Part shown: positions 9,658 to 18,235 of the stretch, in pieces
Layout: the number at the start of each line of letters is the position of its first letter
Position numbering within the stretch: position 1 is the stretch's first letter
Assembly (NCBI RefSeq): GCF_001571345.1
Contig: NZ_BCTP01000007.1
Location: 1-64,000, forward strand
Length of the DNA stretch: 64,000 nt
Direction: 5' to 3'
Origin: Komagataeibacter xylinus NBRC 15237
GTDB lineage: Bacteria > Pseudomonadota > Alphaproteobacteria > Acetobacterales > Acetobacteraceae
Program-made: the position numbers and the translations under genes
The notes under the pieces: model-generated
Seen by the model: only the letters and a program-made list of their open reading frames with translations
What the model was told of the DNA's origin: nothing
Database searches by the model: none

Positions 9658-10885
9658 CGTTGCACGCCCGGCCTGTTCCTGACCCGTTGCAAGAGGCCCG
9701 CCTTGACCCATTCCGCCCCTGTCCGTGCGCCCGTGCCGTCCCCTTTCCGGGTAGGGCGGCCATGATGCAGACTGCAAGCGAACCCGCCTCCGTGGCAAAG
9801 CCCGATACCGTGCAGGCCACCGCACGGCTCATGCAGCTTGAAGCGGGTCTGTACTGCCTGTTTCATGCGGCCCTGTCCGCCCCCATGCACTTCGGGAAGT
9901 TGACGGGCATGCGCGTCAGCGCGCCGCCGGGCATGGATGGGGTGCGCGTCAGCACGTTTGATGCGCAGGGCTGGATCGGGGCGAGCACGGGGCAGCGTTG
10001 GTGGCGGTGCCCGCAGGTGGCGGTGCGGTGCTGGTCACCACCTATCGCGAGCCTGATGCGACCGGTGAACTGCCCGCCCTGCAGATTGTCCGCCTTGGCA
10101 GCCCGGCTGCGGCCCGGCCTGCCGCCGAACCGGCACGGGTGGCGCAGGCTGCACCGGCTCCGGTGGCGGGTGGCATGATTGCCCATATCCAGCGCCGTGG
10201 TGATGTGCGGGCAGAGCTTGGGGCATGGATGGGAAAGAGCGGGAGCGGCCACTGGCTGGAAGGATTCGCCATCCAGCCCGCCCCCGGCGTGGCCCCGGCC
10301 GATCTCGAATATCAGGCCATACTGGGGCAGGACTGGTTCTCGCCCTGGGTGAGCGGGGGCGCGTATTGTGGCAGCAGGGGCATGGCGCTGCCCCTGCTTG
10401 GCCTGCGCGTGCGGCTGAAGGGGGCGGCGGCCGAAGCCTGCGAATGCCAGGTGGAGGCCAGCTTTACCGATGGCAGCCGCATCGGCCCGGTAGCGGATGC
10501 GCCGGTCATGGCCGCAACACAGGCTCCGCTCGAGGCTTTTCGCGTGGTGGTGCGGCCCCGTATTCCGGTTCAACCGCCTGCCTTGGTGGGGGGCGATGCC
10601 AGCACGGAAGATCAGGTGCTCGCTGCGCTGGCCCCGCCCGTAGCCCCCGCGCCGCCTGTGGGGCGGGTGAGGCGGGGCAGGCGCGTGCCACCGCAGCACC
10701 GGCGGGAACCATCCGGCGTGGTAGAGGCCGGGCAGGACGATGCCCCGCCTGAAAAAACGAAGCGCAAGGCGCAGGCCAGCCCGGACCAGCCCGTGCCGTG
10801 GTGGCACCGCAAGCCCGGCGGCGCTGCCCCGCCCGCCAAGTCGGGCCGCCGTGGTGGGCAACGCCCCACAGGCCCGGCGTGCTGA
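9654..10885 (+). pseudogene. Frameshifted gene for an unrecognised protein with a ChW-like segment
   Basis: The ATG at 9654 overlaps the previous stop codon (ATGA); a second in-frame ATG lies at 9762. The frame encodes a helical N-terminal part up to GWIGASTG and then goes out of register at the G-run 9989-9992. The next frame continues in a coding style from about 9994 to the stop at 10885. Adding one G would give a continuous GWIGASTGAALVAVPAGGG, so a single-base loss joins both halves into a product of about 410 residues. A central piece (about 10300-10420, YQAILGQDW..WVSGG..CGSRGMALPLLGLRVRL) resembles clostridial hydrophobic-W (ChW) repeats. The tail is basic and proline-rich. Either a true mutation or a homopolymer sequencing error is possible. 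Its function is unknown. Confidence 0.6.
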
Positions 10886-10924
10886 GCGGTTCATGACCAC
10901 AGGCGGCAGGCGCGGAGGGCAGGC

Positions 10925-12172
10925 ATGAAATATCTGTTCGTGCACCAGAATTTTCCGGCCCAGTTCCTGCACCTGCTGCGCGACCTGCGGGGGCAGGGCG
11001 GCAACGAGATCATTTTCATCAGCGAATCAGGAACGTCGCACATGGCGGGCGTGCGCCGGGTATCCTACCGCCTGCCGCCTGCGCCCGAACTGGCGGCGCC
11101 GGGGCCGGTGGCGGAACTTGCCCGCGCCATGCAGCGCGCGGCGGCGGTAGCAAGGGCGGCCCGCACCCTGCGGGATCTGGGCTATGTGCCCGACATCATC
11201 ATCGGCCACCATGGCTGGGGCGAGATGCTGGACCTGCCCGATGTGTATCCCGGCGTGCCGCTGCTGGGCTATTATGAGTTTTTCTATCATCCCACCGGGC
11301 TGGATGTAGGATTTGACCCTGAATTCGCGCCTGCATCCGACGTGGCACCCCTCATTCGCGCTCGCAATACGCTCAACCTGCTCGCCCTTGCCCTGCCGGG
11401 GTGGGGGCATACGCCCACGCGTTTCCAGCATGCGACCTATCCCGACTGGGCGCGCCCGCGCCTGACCCTGCTGCCCGAAGGGGTGGACCTGCAAAAATGC
11501 GCCCCGGACCCGCAGGCCCGCCTGCGCCCCTTCACGCTGGGCCATGTGGTGGTGCAGCCCGGCGAGAAACTGGTCACCTATGTTGCGCGTGACCTTGAGC
11601 CGTATCGCGGGTTTCATGTGTTCATGCGCGCGCTGCCGCATATTTTGCGCGCGCGGCCTGATGCGCGGGTGGTGCTGGTGGGTGGCGATGGGGTCAGCTA
11701 TGGCGGCCCCGCGCCGGGTGGGCAGACATGGCGGCAGCACATGCTGGCCGAACTTGGCAGCGTGCTGGACATGCGGCGCGTGCATTTTGCCGGAAGGGTG
11801 GATTATGACGATTTCCGCCGCCTGCTGCAGCGATCGGACGTGCATGTCTACCTGACATACCCGTTTGTTGCGTCATGGTCCCTGCGTGAGGCCATGGCCT
11901 GCGGCTGCGCGATCGTGGGTAGCCAGACCGCGCCGGTCGAGGAATTCCTGCACGATGGCCGCACCGCGCGGCTTGTGCCCTTCCTCGCGCCATGGCGCAT
12001 TGCGCAGGGCGTGGTGGAACTGCTGGAGGATGAGGGGCTGGCGGCGCGACTGCGGGCCAATGTCCGTGCCCACGCCGTAAAAACGCTGGCCATGGAGGAC
12101 TATATGGCGGGCTACCATCAACTGATCGGGGAACTGACCCAAGGTGGCAGCAGGCTCATCAACGCGGCCTGA
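10925..12172 (+). CDS. Glycosyltransferase family 4
   Basis: A 415-residue GT-B enzyme. It begins MKYLFVHQNFPAQFLHLL, typical of the N-terminal Rossmann half. The C-terminal half has LLPEGVDLQK, VTYVARDLEPYRGFHVFMRA, and the donor-binding E-x7-E segment around LREAMACGCAIVGSQTAPVEE. It lies 39 bp after the frameshifted gene and is the last gene of the secretion/glycosylation cluster. A repeat element that could terminate transcription follows immediately. Acceptor and donor are unknown. Confidence 0.88.
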   Translation: MKYLFVHQNFPAQFLHLLRDLRGQGGNEIIFISESGTSHMAGVRRVSYRLPPAPELAAPGPVAELARAMQRAAAVARAARTLRDLGYVPDIIIGHHGWGEMLDLPDVYPGVPLLGYYEFFYHPTGLDVGFDPEFAPASDVAPLIRARNTLNLLALALPGWGHTPTRFQHATYPDWARPRLTLLPEGVDLQKCAPDPQARLRPFTLGHVVVQPGEKLVTYVARDLEPYRGFHVFMRALPHILRARPDARVVLVGGDGVSYGGPAPGGQTWRQHMLAELGSVLDMRRVHFAGRVDYDDFRRLLQRSDVHVYLTYPFVASWSLREAMACGCAIVGSQTAPVEEFLHDGRTARLVPFLAPWRIAQGVVELLEDEGLAARLRANVRAHAVKTLAMEDYMAGYHQLIGELTQGGSRLINAA

Positions 12173-12182
12173 CAAGGGAGAT

Positions 12183-12263
12183 AAAAGTTTTTGGGTGCCG
12201 CCTTTTTTCAAAAAGGCGGCGTTTTTTCAAAGCTTTTTGAAAAAAGCTTCACCAAAAACCTTT
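12183..12263 (+). repeat. Dispersed palindromic element, copy 1
   Basis: About 81 bp with inverted ends (ATAAAAGTTTTTGG and CCAAAAACCTTTAT). They enclose two hairpins: GCCGCCTTTTT/AAAAAGGCGGC, then AAGCTTTTT/AAAAAGCTT. It lies between two convergent genes (GT4 and ppa), where its U-rich stems could terminate from both sides. Confidence 0.85.
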
Positions 12264-12276
12264 ATCCGGTAGCGTC

Positions 12277-12804
12277 TTACTTGCCAGCGACGGCCTTGAC
12301 GGATTCAAGGATCACTTCGCCCGCGACCTTCTTGTCGGCCCAGCCTGCAACCTTGACCCACTTGCCCTTTTCCAGGTCCTTGTAGCGGGTGAAGAAGTGC
12401 TCGATCTCCTTGAGCACGATCTCGGGCAGGTCCTCGAGCTTTTCCACGTTGGAATAGTACGGGTGCACCTTGTCGTGCGGCACGCAGATGATCTTTTCGT
12501 CCTGGCCGCTCTCGTCTTCCATGCGCAGCACGCCGATGGGGCGCGCGCGCACCACAACGCCGGGCACCACGGCGGCGGGCATCAGCACCAGCGCATCGGT
12601 CGGGTCGCCATCGGCGGCCAGCGTGTTGGGAATGAAGCCATAGGCGGCCGGATAGACCATGGGCGTGAACAGGATGCGGTCCACCACCAGCGCGCCGCTA
12701 TCCTTGTCGATCTCGTACTTGACGCCTGAACCCTGCGGAATTTCGATCACGACGTTGATGTCGTTGGGTACGTCCTTGCCGGGGGAAATCTTCGATACGT
12801 CCAT
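12277..12804 (-). CDS. ppa: Inorganic pyrophosphatase
   Basis: A 175-residue family I soluble pyrophosphatase that hydrolyses diphosphate to two phosphates and pulls biosynthetic reactions forward. The signature region reads ADGDPTDALVL with the metal-binding aspartates. KYEIDKDSGALVVDR and YGFIPNT match the family core, and the length equals the bacterial norm. It is monocistronic, convergent with the glycosyltransferase gene, and separated from it by repeat copy 1. Confidence 0.97.
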   Translation of the reverse strand: MDVSKISPGKDVPNDINVVIEIPQGSGVKYEIDKDSGALVVDRILFTPMVYPAAYGFIPNTLAADGDPTDALVLMPAAVVPGVVVRARPIGVLRMEDESGQDEKIICVPHDKVHPYYSNVEKLEDLPEIVLKEIEHFFTRYKDLEKGKWVKVAGWADKKVAGEVILESVKAVAGK

Positions 12805-13067
12805 TGCTGTTCAGGCCTCCTGCTGCCTGTATGTGCCGTTAAGGGCCGCGCCAGAGTGTCGCGGCATGAATTAACGGGGGATGACGGTATATCTCCCCGC
12901 GTTTCCTGTGCAAGTCATGTTCCGTGGCAGGGCGGTCTACCATGAGCCAGATCATGAACGTGTTTTTTTTATGGCGATATCGCCTGTATCACCGAAAAAA
13001 TTACGCACAAAAAGCCACGTTGATCTTGCCAAAACCCGCGACATGCGCGAGATCAGGGGCTGCCTGC

Positions 13068-13141
13068 GCGCCCGTAGCTCAATTGGTTAGAGCGGGCCGC
13101 TCATAACGGCTTGGTTGCGGGTTCAAGTCCTGCCGGGCGCA
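13068..13141 (+). tRNA. tRNA with CAT anticodon, probably tRNA-Ile2 (lysidine type)
   Basis: A full cloverleaf can be drawn. The acceptor stem GCGCCCG/CGGGCGC is perfect, the D-stem is GCTC/GAGC, the anticodon loop is CTCATAA, and the T-stem GCGGG/CCTGC carries loop TTCAAGT. The discriminator is A and CCA is not encoded. CAT could be elongator Met or Ile2. The C4-G69 and C5-G68 pairs and the TTGG variable region match Ile2 as recognised by TilS, so Ile2 is favoured. It has no initiator-type features. Confidence 0.9.
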
Positions 13142-13239
13142 GGCTTTTCAGCATGCGGCGCGGCGGGCATGCCCCGGTGTAGCCCACGCCGCGCGGTGAC
13201 TTGACCATTTTCTCATCAGTTTATCAGGAGCCGACCGTC

Positions 13240-14919
13240 ATGGCCGCCACGCAATATGTCTATGTGATGAAGGACCTGACCAAGGCGTATCCGGGTGGGC
13301 GTGAGGTCTTCAAGGGCATTACCCTGTCCTTCCTGCCCGGCGTCAAGATTGGCGTGCTTGGCGTCAACGGCGCCGGTAAATCGACGCTGCTCAAGATCAT
13401 GGCTGGCGTGGAAAAGGAATTCGGCGGCGAGGCCTGGGCCGCCGAGGGCGCGCGCGTGGGCTACCTTGAGCAGGAACCCAAGCTCGACGAGAGCCTGACG
13501 GTGGGCGAGAACGTGGCGCTGGGCTTTGGCCCGCTGAAAAAGGCCGTGGACCGCTTCAACGAGATCTCGATGAAGTTCGCCGAACCCATGTCGGATGACG
13601 AGATGAACACCCTGCTGGCCGAACAGGCCGAACTGCAGGAAGTGATCGACGCGGGCGATGGCTGGGAACTGGACCGCAAGCTCGAGATCGCGCTCGAGGC
13701 CCTGCGCTGCCCGCCCGCTGACAGCCCCGTTGAAAAGCTCTCCGGTGGTGAGCGCCGCCGCGTGGCCCTGTGCCGCCTGCTGCTTGAAAAGCCCGACCTG
13801 CTGCTGCTCGATGAGCCGACCAACCACCTTGATGCGGAAAGCGTGTCCTGGCTGGAAAAGACGCTGCGTGACTATGAAGGCACCGTGATGGTCATTACCC
13901 ATGACCGTTACTTCCTCGATAACGTCACCAACTGGATTTTGGAACTCGAGCGTGGCCGTGGCTATCCGTTCGAGGGCAACTACTCCTCCTGGCTGACCCA
14001 GAAGCGCAAGCGCCTGGCGCAGGAGGAAAAGGAAGAGAGCGCACGCCAGCGCGCCCTTGCCGCCGAGCAGGAATGGATCGGCTCCTCGCCCAAGGCCCGT
14101 CAGGCCAAGAGCAAGTCGCGTATCGCGCGCTATGAGGAAATGCTGGCCCAGAATAACGAGAAGGCGAATGGCGTGGCCGACATCGTCATTCCGCCCGGCC
14201 CCCGCCTTGGCAGCACCGTGATCGAGGCCGAGGACCTGCGCAAGGGCTTTGGCAACCACCTGCTGATCGATGACCTGAACTTCAAGCTGCCGCCGGGCGG
14301 CATCGTGGGCGTGATCGGGCCGAACGGCGCGGGCAAGTCCACCCTGTTCAAGATGATCATGGGGCAGGAAACGCCCGATAGCGGCAAGCTGATCATTGGT
14401 GACACGGTCAAGCTCGGTTACGTGGACCAGTCGCGCTTCAGCCTTGATGATGACAAGACCGTATGGGAGGAAATCTCCGGCGGGACCGACGTGATCTACC
14501 TTGGCAAGCGCGCCGTGCCGTCGCGCGCCTATGTCGGCGCCTTCAACTTCAAGGGTGCTGACCAGCAGAAGAAGGTGGGCGTGCTCTCGGGTGGTGAGCG
14601 CAACCGCGTGCATCTGGCCAAGATGCTGCGGCAGGAAAGCAACGTGATCCTGCTTGATGAGCCGACCAACGACCTTGATGTCGATACGCTGCGCGCGCTG
14701 GAGGAGGCCCTGGCCGAATTCGCGGGCTGTGCTGTCATCATCAGCCATGATCGCTGGTTCCTTGACCGTCTGGCCACCCACATCCTGGCCTTTGAGGGTG
14801 ATAGCCACGTTGAGTGGTTCGAAGGCAACTTCCAGGCCTATGAGGAAGACAAGCGCCGCCGCCTTGGCCCGGACGCGACCGAGCCGAGCCGCATCAAGTA
14901 CCGCCCCATCGCGCGCTGA
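13240..14919 (+). CDS. ettA: Energy-dependent translational throttle EttA (ABC-F ATPase)
   Basis: A 559-residue ABC-F protein with two ATPase domains and no membrane part. EttA binds the ribosomal E site and gates the first elongation steps according to ATP/ADP ratio. Domain 1 has Walker A GVNGAGKST and LSGGERRRVALCRLLL with LLLLDEPTNHLD. The linker includes the charged arm QKRKRLAQEEKEESARQRAL. Domain 2 has GPNGAGKST and LSGGERNRVHLAKML with ILLDEPTNDLD. The start at 13240 (MAATQYVYVMKDL) matches the usual EttA N-terminus and has CAGGAG nine bases upstream; an upstream TTG is less likely. Confidence 0.95.
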   Translation: MAATQYVYVMKDLTKAYPGGREVFKGITLSFLPGVKIGVLGVNGAGKSTLLKIMAGVEKEFGGEAWAAEGARVGYLEQEPKLDESLTVGENVALGFGPLKKAVDRFNEISMKFAEPMSDDEMNTLLAEQAELQEVIDAGDGWELDRKLEIALEALRCPPADSPVEKLSGGERRRVALCRLLLEKPDLLLLDEPTNHLDAESVSWLEKTLRDYEGTVMVITHDRYFLDNVTNWILELERGRGYPFEGNYSSWLTQKRKRLAQEEKEESARQRALAAEQEWIGSSPKARQAKSKSRIARYEEMLAQNNEKANGVADIVIPPGPRLGSTVIEAEDLRKGFGNHLLIDDLNFKLPPGGIVGVIGPNGAGKSTLFKMIMGQETPDSGKLIIGDTVKLGYVDQSRFSLDDDKTVWEEISGGTDVIYLGKRAVPSRAYVGAFNFKGADQQKKVGVLSGGERNRVHLAKMLRQESNVILLDEPTNDLDVDTLRALEEALAEFAGCAVIISHDRWFLDRLATHILAFEGDSHVEWFEGNFQAYEEDKRRRLGPDATEPSRIKYRPIAR

Positions 14920-14995
14920 TTCCATTTGCCATCGGCTTCATTATCTGCCTTCAATAAAGGCCGGGTTTTACGCACCGGCCCTGGAGGAGGCAGTA

Positions 14996-15526
14996 ATGGG
15001 ATGTCGATATCGCATACAGACAGGCCACCTGCAGCTTGATCCGGTCTCATGGACCGACCTTGAGGATGTGGTGCGGCTCAAGGCCAGCGCTGGCGTGACC
15101 GGGCGGCTCGCGGGCGGCGTGTGCAACCGCGTGCTGAGCGAGCAGGACATGCTGACCGATCTCATGACCTGGGGCCGCGAGGGCGTGGGCATGTTTACCG
15201 TGCGCCAGCAGGGGCGGTTCATCGGGCTGGCAGGCGTGCAGCCTTCCACTACCGTGCCTGACTGCCATGAATTGCAGTTCACCATGGTCGCCGATGCGCG
15301 TGATACGGCGCTATCGCGTGAGGCAACAACCACGGCTCTGGCCTTTGCGCATGATGCAGGGGTGAGCCGGGTCATTGCCTATGTGCGCGCGCACGACATT
15401 GTGGCCCGGCAGGTTTTTGGCGGGGCGGGCATGAGCGTGTGCCCGGACCGGCCAGAACGATGTGGGCCGGATATTCTGCTCTATCATAGCCTGCGGGGCG
15501 CGCCTGCATGGGCCAGCCTGCATTAA
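14996..15526 (+). CDS. GNAT-family N-acetyltransferase
   Basis: A 176-residue protein of the GNAT fold used to acetylate small molecules or protein N-termini. The pattern is weak but consistent: an N-terminal helix-strand region, a central GRFIGLAGVQP strand, and ATTTALAFAHDAGVSRVIAYVRAHDIVARQVFGGAGM, which is typical of the CoA-binding and C-terminal parts of RimJ/RimL-like enzymes. The start is fixed by GGAGGAGG seven bases upstream. The substrate is unknown. Confidence 0.75.
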   Translation: MGCRYRIQTGHLQLDPVSWTDLEDVVRLKASAGVTGRLAGGVCNRVLSEQDMLTDLMTWGREGVGMFTVRQQGRFIGLAGVQPSTTVPDCHELQFTMVADARDTALSREATTTALAFAHDAGVSRVIAYVRAHDIVARQVFGGAGMSVCPDRPERCGPDILLYHSLRGAPAWASLH

Positions 15527-15561
15527 AGATTTTTTGAAAACAACTCATTGATAAAAAATGG

Positions 15562-15642
15562 TAAAAGTTTTCGGGTGTCGTCTTTTTTCAAAAAGATGGC
15601 GTTCCCTGAAGCTTTTTGAAAAAAGCTTCACCAAAAACTTTC
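15562..15642 (+). repeat. Dispersed palindromic element, copy 2
   Basis: Same layout as copy 1. Its first hairpin is GTCGTCTTTTT/AAAAAGATGGC, which still pairs throughout through G-U pairs and one compensated pair. The second hairpin GAAGCTTTTT/AAAAAGCTTC is intact. It lies between two genes pointing the same way. Confidence 0.85.
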
Positions 15643-15779
15643 TTATGATTCTGGATGTTTTCCGGGCTGAGTTTTCAGGCAGTCTCTCAATACGTGGCTG
15701 GTTGCGTACGGAAGAAATCGTTTCTTATTCGCATTATTTCTGTAAACTCCCTGCCGTGGTTCTCCGGGGAGATTGACGG

Positions 15780-16763
15780 GTGAAAATACTTTCTGCGGCG
15801 CTGGCCTGCCTGTTGTGTTCCGTGGCGGTGTCCGCCCACGCGGCCGAGCCGGTGCTGGTCATTCATGGTGGGGCGGGCGTGATCCGCAAGGACATGACGC
15901 CCGCGCGTGAAAAAGCGGTGACGGCCGCCCTCAAGCGCGCCTTACGCACCGGTTACAAAAAACTGAAAACCGGCGGCCCTGCGGTCGAGGCGGTTGAAGC
16001 CGCCGTGCAGGTGCTTGAGGATGACCCGGAATTCAACGCAGGCAAGGGGGCTGTTTTCACGCATGATGGCCATAACGAGATGGATGCCGCGATCATGGAT
16101 GGCGCAACCTTGCAGGCCGGGGCCATTGCGGGGGTGACGCATGTGCGTAACCCCATAACGCTGGCGGCGGCCGTAATGGCGCATTCACCCCATGTGTTCC
16201 TGATTGGCGATGGTGCGGAAGCTTTTGCCAGAACGCAGGGCGTGGCGCTGGTTGACCCCGCCTATTTCCGCACCGACCGGCGCTGGGCGCAATTGCAGGA
16301 GGCGCTGGAGAAAGACCGGCAGAAGCAGGAGAAAGAAGCGGACACCCATCATGGCACGGTGGGCGCCGTGGCCCTTGACCGTAACGGGCATCTGGCGGCA
16401 GCGACCTCCACAGGGGGGCTGACGGACAAGATGTGGGGCCGCGTGGGGGATTCGCCGCTGATCGGGGCAGGCACATACGCCAATGCGGGCTGCGCCATGT
16501 CAGGCACGGGGTGGGGCGAATATTACATTCGCACGGTCGCCGCCCACGAAATCTGCATGCGGGTGACGATGATGCACCAGCCTCTGGCGCAGGCAGCGGA
16601 TGACGTGATCAACCACGAGATTCCGGCGCTCGGCGGTGATGGCGGCGCGATCCTGCTCGATGCCAAGGGCAATATTGCCATGCCTTTCAACACCGATGGC
16701 ATGTACCGGGGCTGGATCACGCATGATGGCGTGGCCCATGTTGCCATTCTCAAGGGGACATGA
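15780..16763 (+). CDS. iaaA: Isoaspartyl peptidase / L-asparaginase (Ntn hydrolase), exported
   Basis: A 327-residue precursor read from a GTG start, with a Sec signal peptide (KILSAALACLLCSVAVSAHA, then AEP). It belongs to the threonine-type N-terminal nucleophile hydrolases that self-cleave into two subunits and hydrolyse isoaspartyl dipeptides or asparagine. The cleavage/nucleophile region is HHGTVGAVALD, where the Thr becomes the new N-terminus. The substrate loop is GDSPLIGAGTYA and the late motif is GGDGGAILLD. The signal peptide implies a periplasmic place. It is monocistronic and convergent with the AT-rich pair that follows. Confidence 0.92.
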   Translation: MKILSAALACLLCSVAVSAHAAEPVLVIHGGAGVIRKDMTPAREKAVTAALKRALRTGYKKLKTGGPAVEAVEAAVQVLEDDPEFNAGKGAVFTHDGHNEMDAAIMDGATLQAGAIAGVTHVRNPITLAAAVMAHSPHVFLIGDGAEAFARTQGVALVDPAYFRTDRRWAQLQEALEKDRQKQEKEADTHHGTVGAVALDRNGHLAAATSTGGLTDKMWGRVGDSPLIGAGTYANAGCAMSGTGWGEYYIRTVAAHEICMRVTMMHQPLAQAADDVINHEIPALGGDGGAILLDAKGNIAMPFNTDGMYRGWITHDGVAHVAILKGT

Positions 16764-16858
16764 ACCCTTGGGCTGGCAGCGTGCATGGCTCACCTGATTA
16801 TGGGGCAGGATACCATTTCACATAAGATGGTGTGTTGAGGGATGATGTTTCATTGCTG

Positions 16859-17134
16859 TTATTTTGATGAATTGACAGGATGGGGCAGGACGCACTCGCG
16901 CCCTTTGTCCTGGCATATGGCCCGGAACCGCCAGGTTTCCATATCGGGATTGGCTTCCCTCAATGCATCGTAATCGTAAAGCTCCCTGGAATTGTATTCT
17001 GTGGTCGATATGTTTTTCTTTATGAAATAGTTTATGTAGTTTTCACTTGCAGTCGGATGCATGGCCTTGGAGAGGACAAACATATCAAAAGCAGAAATGA
17101 TAATAAAAAAAGTAATTATCAATTTATTTGACAT
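16859..17134 (-). CDS. Small exported protein of unknown function
   Basis: 91 residues with a hydrophobic N-terminus (NKLIITFFIIISAFDMFVL) that would act as a signal peptide or anchor, then a polar domain with two cysteines near the end (ICQDKGRECVLP). The base composition is clearly AT-richer than the surrounding genome. It starts 18 bp downstream of the mannosyltransferase stop, with AAAGG before the start, so the two form an operon and were probably acquired together. No family was recognised. Confidence 0.6.
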   Translation of the reverse strand: MSNKLIITFFIIISAFDMFVLSKAMHPTASENYINYFIKKNISTTEYNSRELYDYDALREANPDMETWRFRAICQDKGRECVLPHPVNSSK

Positions 17135-17152
17135 ATTACTGTGCCTTTCTGC

Positions 17153-18235
17153 TCAAAAAAGGTAATGTGAGTCATTGAACCACATATATGCAGCAATGAT
17201 ACCAAGAATAGAAATTACTAAAATGGCATAGTTTTTTATTTTTGTGCTTGTATTATCAAAAAGGCGGCAGAAAATCATGACGAATAAAGGATTGCCCATG
17301 ATGAATCTGTGCAGGGACAGCACGCCGGAACTGAGGGCGAACAGGAATGTAACGGTCAGGATCGATGTTTCCAGATACATCCGCTTTTTGAAGCCGTAAT
17401 ACAGGAAAAACATGCTGATGAAGGTTGCGATCACCCCGTTGATCCGGCGGCCATGGGTAATGGCGTCAATGATCCATTTGCCAGGAAATCCGAACGCGCG
17501 CCCCCAACTGCTCTGCATATGGGAGAAGGCCAGCGCATCACCCGTCAGATAATAAAGATAGAGCATGTAAACGGACAGGCCCAGGCTGGCAGCCATAATG
17601 GGAAAACCGCCGTTTAAAAAGCCATTCAGGCTGCGTGTCCTGATGGCCTCGATCATGAGGTAGGCGCTGCATGTGCCAACCAGCAGGATGCCTGTGGGGC
17701 GTGTCAGGGTTTCGAGGAAGGAGCAGATGAAAAGGGGTACGTATTTTTTATCGCGTGTAAAATAAGCAATACACACCATCAATGCACCGTAGATGCATTC
17801 AGTATATTGTATCTTGTACCATAGGGAAAATGGGGACAGGCACAGCACTAATATGAACAGGACATATTTCTGGGTATCGATGAATTTCCTGTAATACAGT
17901 GCGGATATGGCGACGAGGAAGAAAAAGAGGGTCTGGTTCAGTAGCAGCGCCGCAGCTTCGGCACTCAGGCCGGTCAGGTACCTTATACCTGCGGCCAGAC
18001 CGGGGAAAAGCGGGAAAAACGGCCATGCCGCAAAGCCCATATGGCGAAGCGACAGATAGGTGTCGGACTGGTAGCCGTGCAGGATGATATCTCTGTACCA
18101 CAGGCAGTCCCATTTGCAGGTGCTGTATGTAAGGCCGCCAAAGGGTATGGTTTCGAGATCAAAAATAACAAGGGATAAAGCGGAAATAACAAACGAGAAA
18201 AAGAGAATTTTATTCGATTTCAGAATAGTTTTCAT
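17153..18235 (-). CDS. PIG-V/Gpi18-like membrane mannosyltransferase (GT-C fold)
   Basis: A 360-residue integral membrane protein with about nine to ten hydrophobic segments. Near the N-terminus it carries WDCLWYRDIILHGY, and shortly after comes PFFPLFPGL. These match the first loop of PIG-V/Gpi18-type GT-C enzymes, which take mannose from a lipid phosphate carrier on the outer face of the membrane. A further loop has TRPTGILLVG. The gene is AT-rich relative to its neighbours, suggesting horizontal origin. The acceptor is unknown. A polyprenyl-phosphate donor could come from the DPM1-like enzyme at 287, which is inference. Confidence 0.75.
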   Translation of the reverse strand: MKTILKSNKILFFSFVISALSLVIFDLETIPFGGLTYSTCKWDCLWYRDIILHGYQSDTYLSLRHMGFAAWPFFPLFPGLAAGIRYLTGLSAEAAALLLNQTLFFFLVAISALYYRKFIDTQKYVLFILVLCLSPFSLWYKIQYTECIYGALMVCIAYFTRDKKYVPLFICSFLETLTRPTGILLVGTCSAYLMIEAIRTRSLNGFLNGGFPIMAASLGLSVYMLYLYYLTGDALAFSHMQSSWGRAFGFPGKWIIDAITHGRRINGVIATFISMFFLYYGFKKRMYLETSILTVTFLFALSSGVLSLHRFIMGNPLFVMIFCRLFDNTSTKIKNYAILVISILGIIAAYMWFNDSHYLF

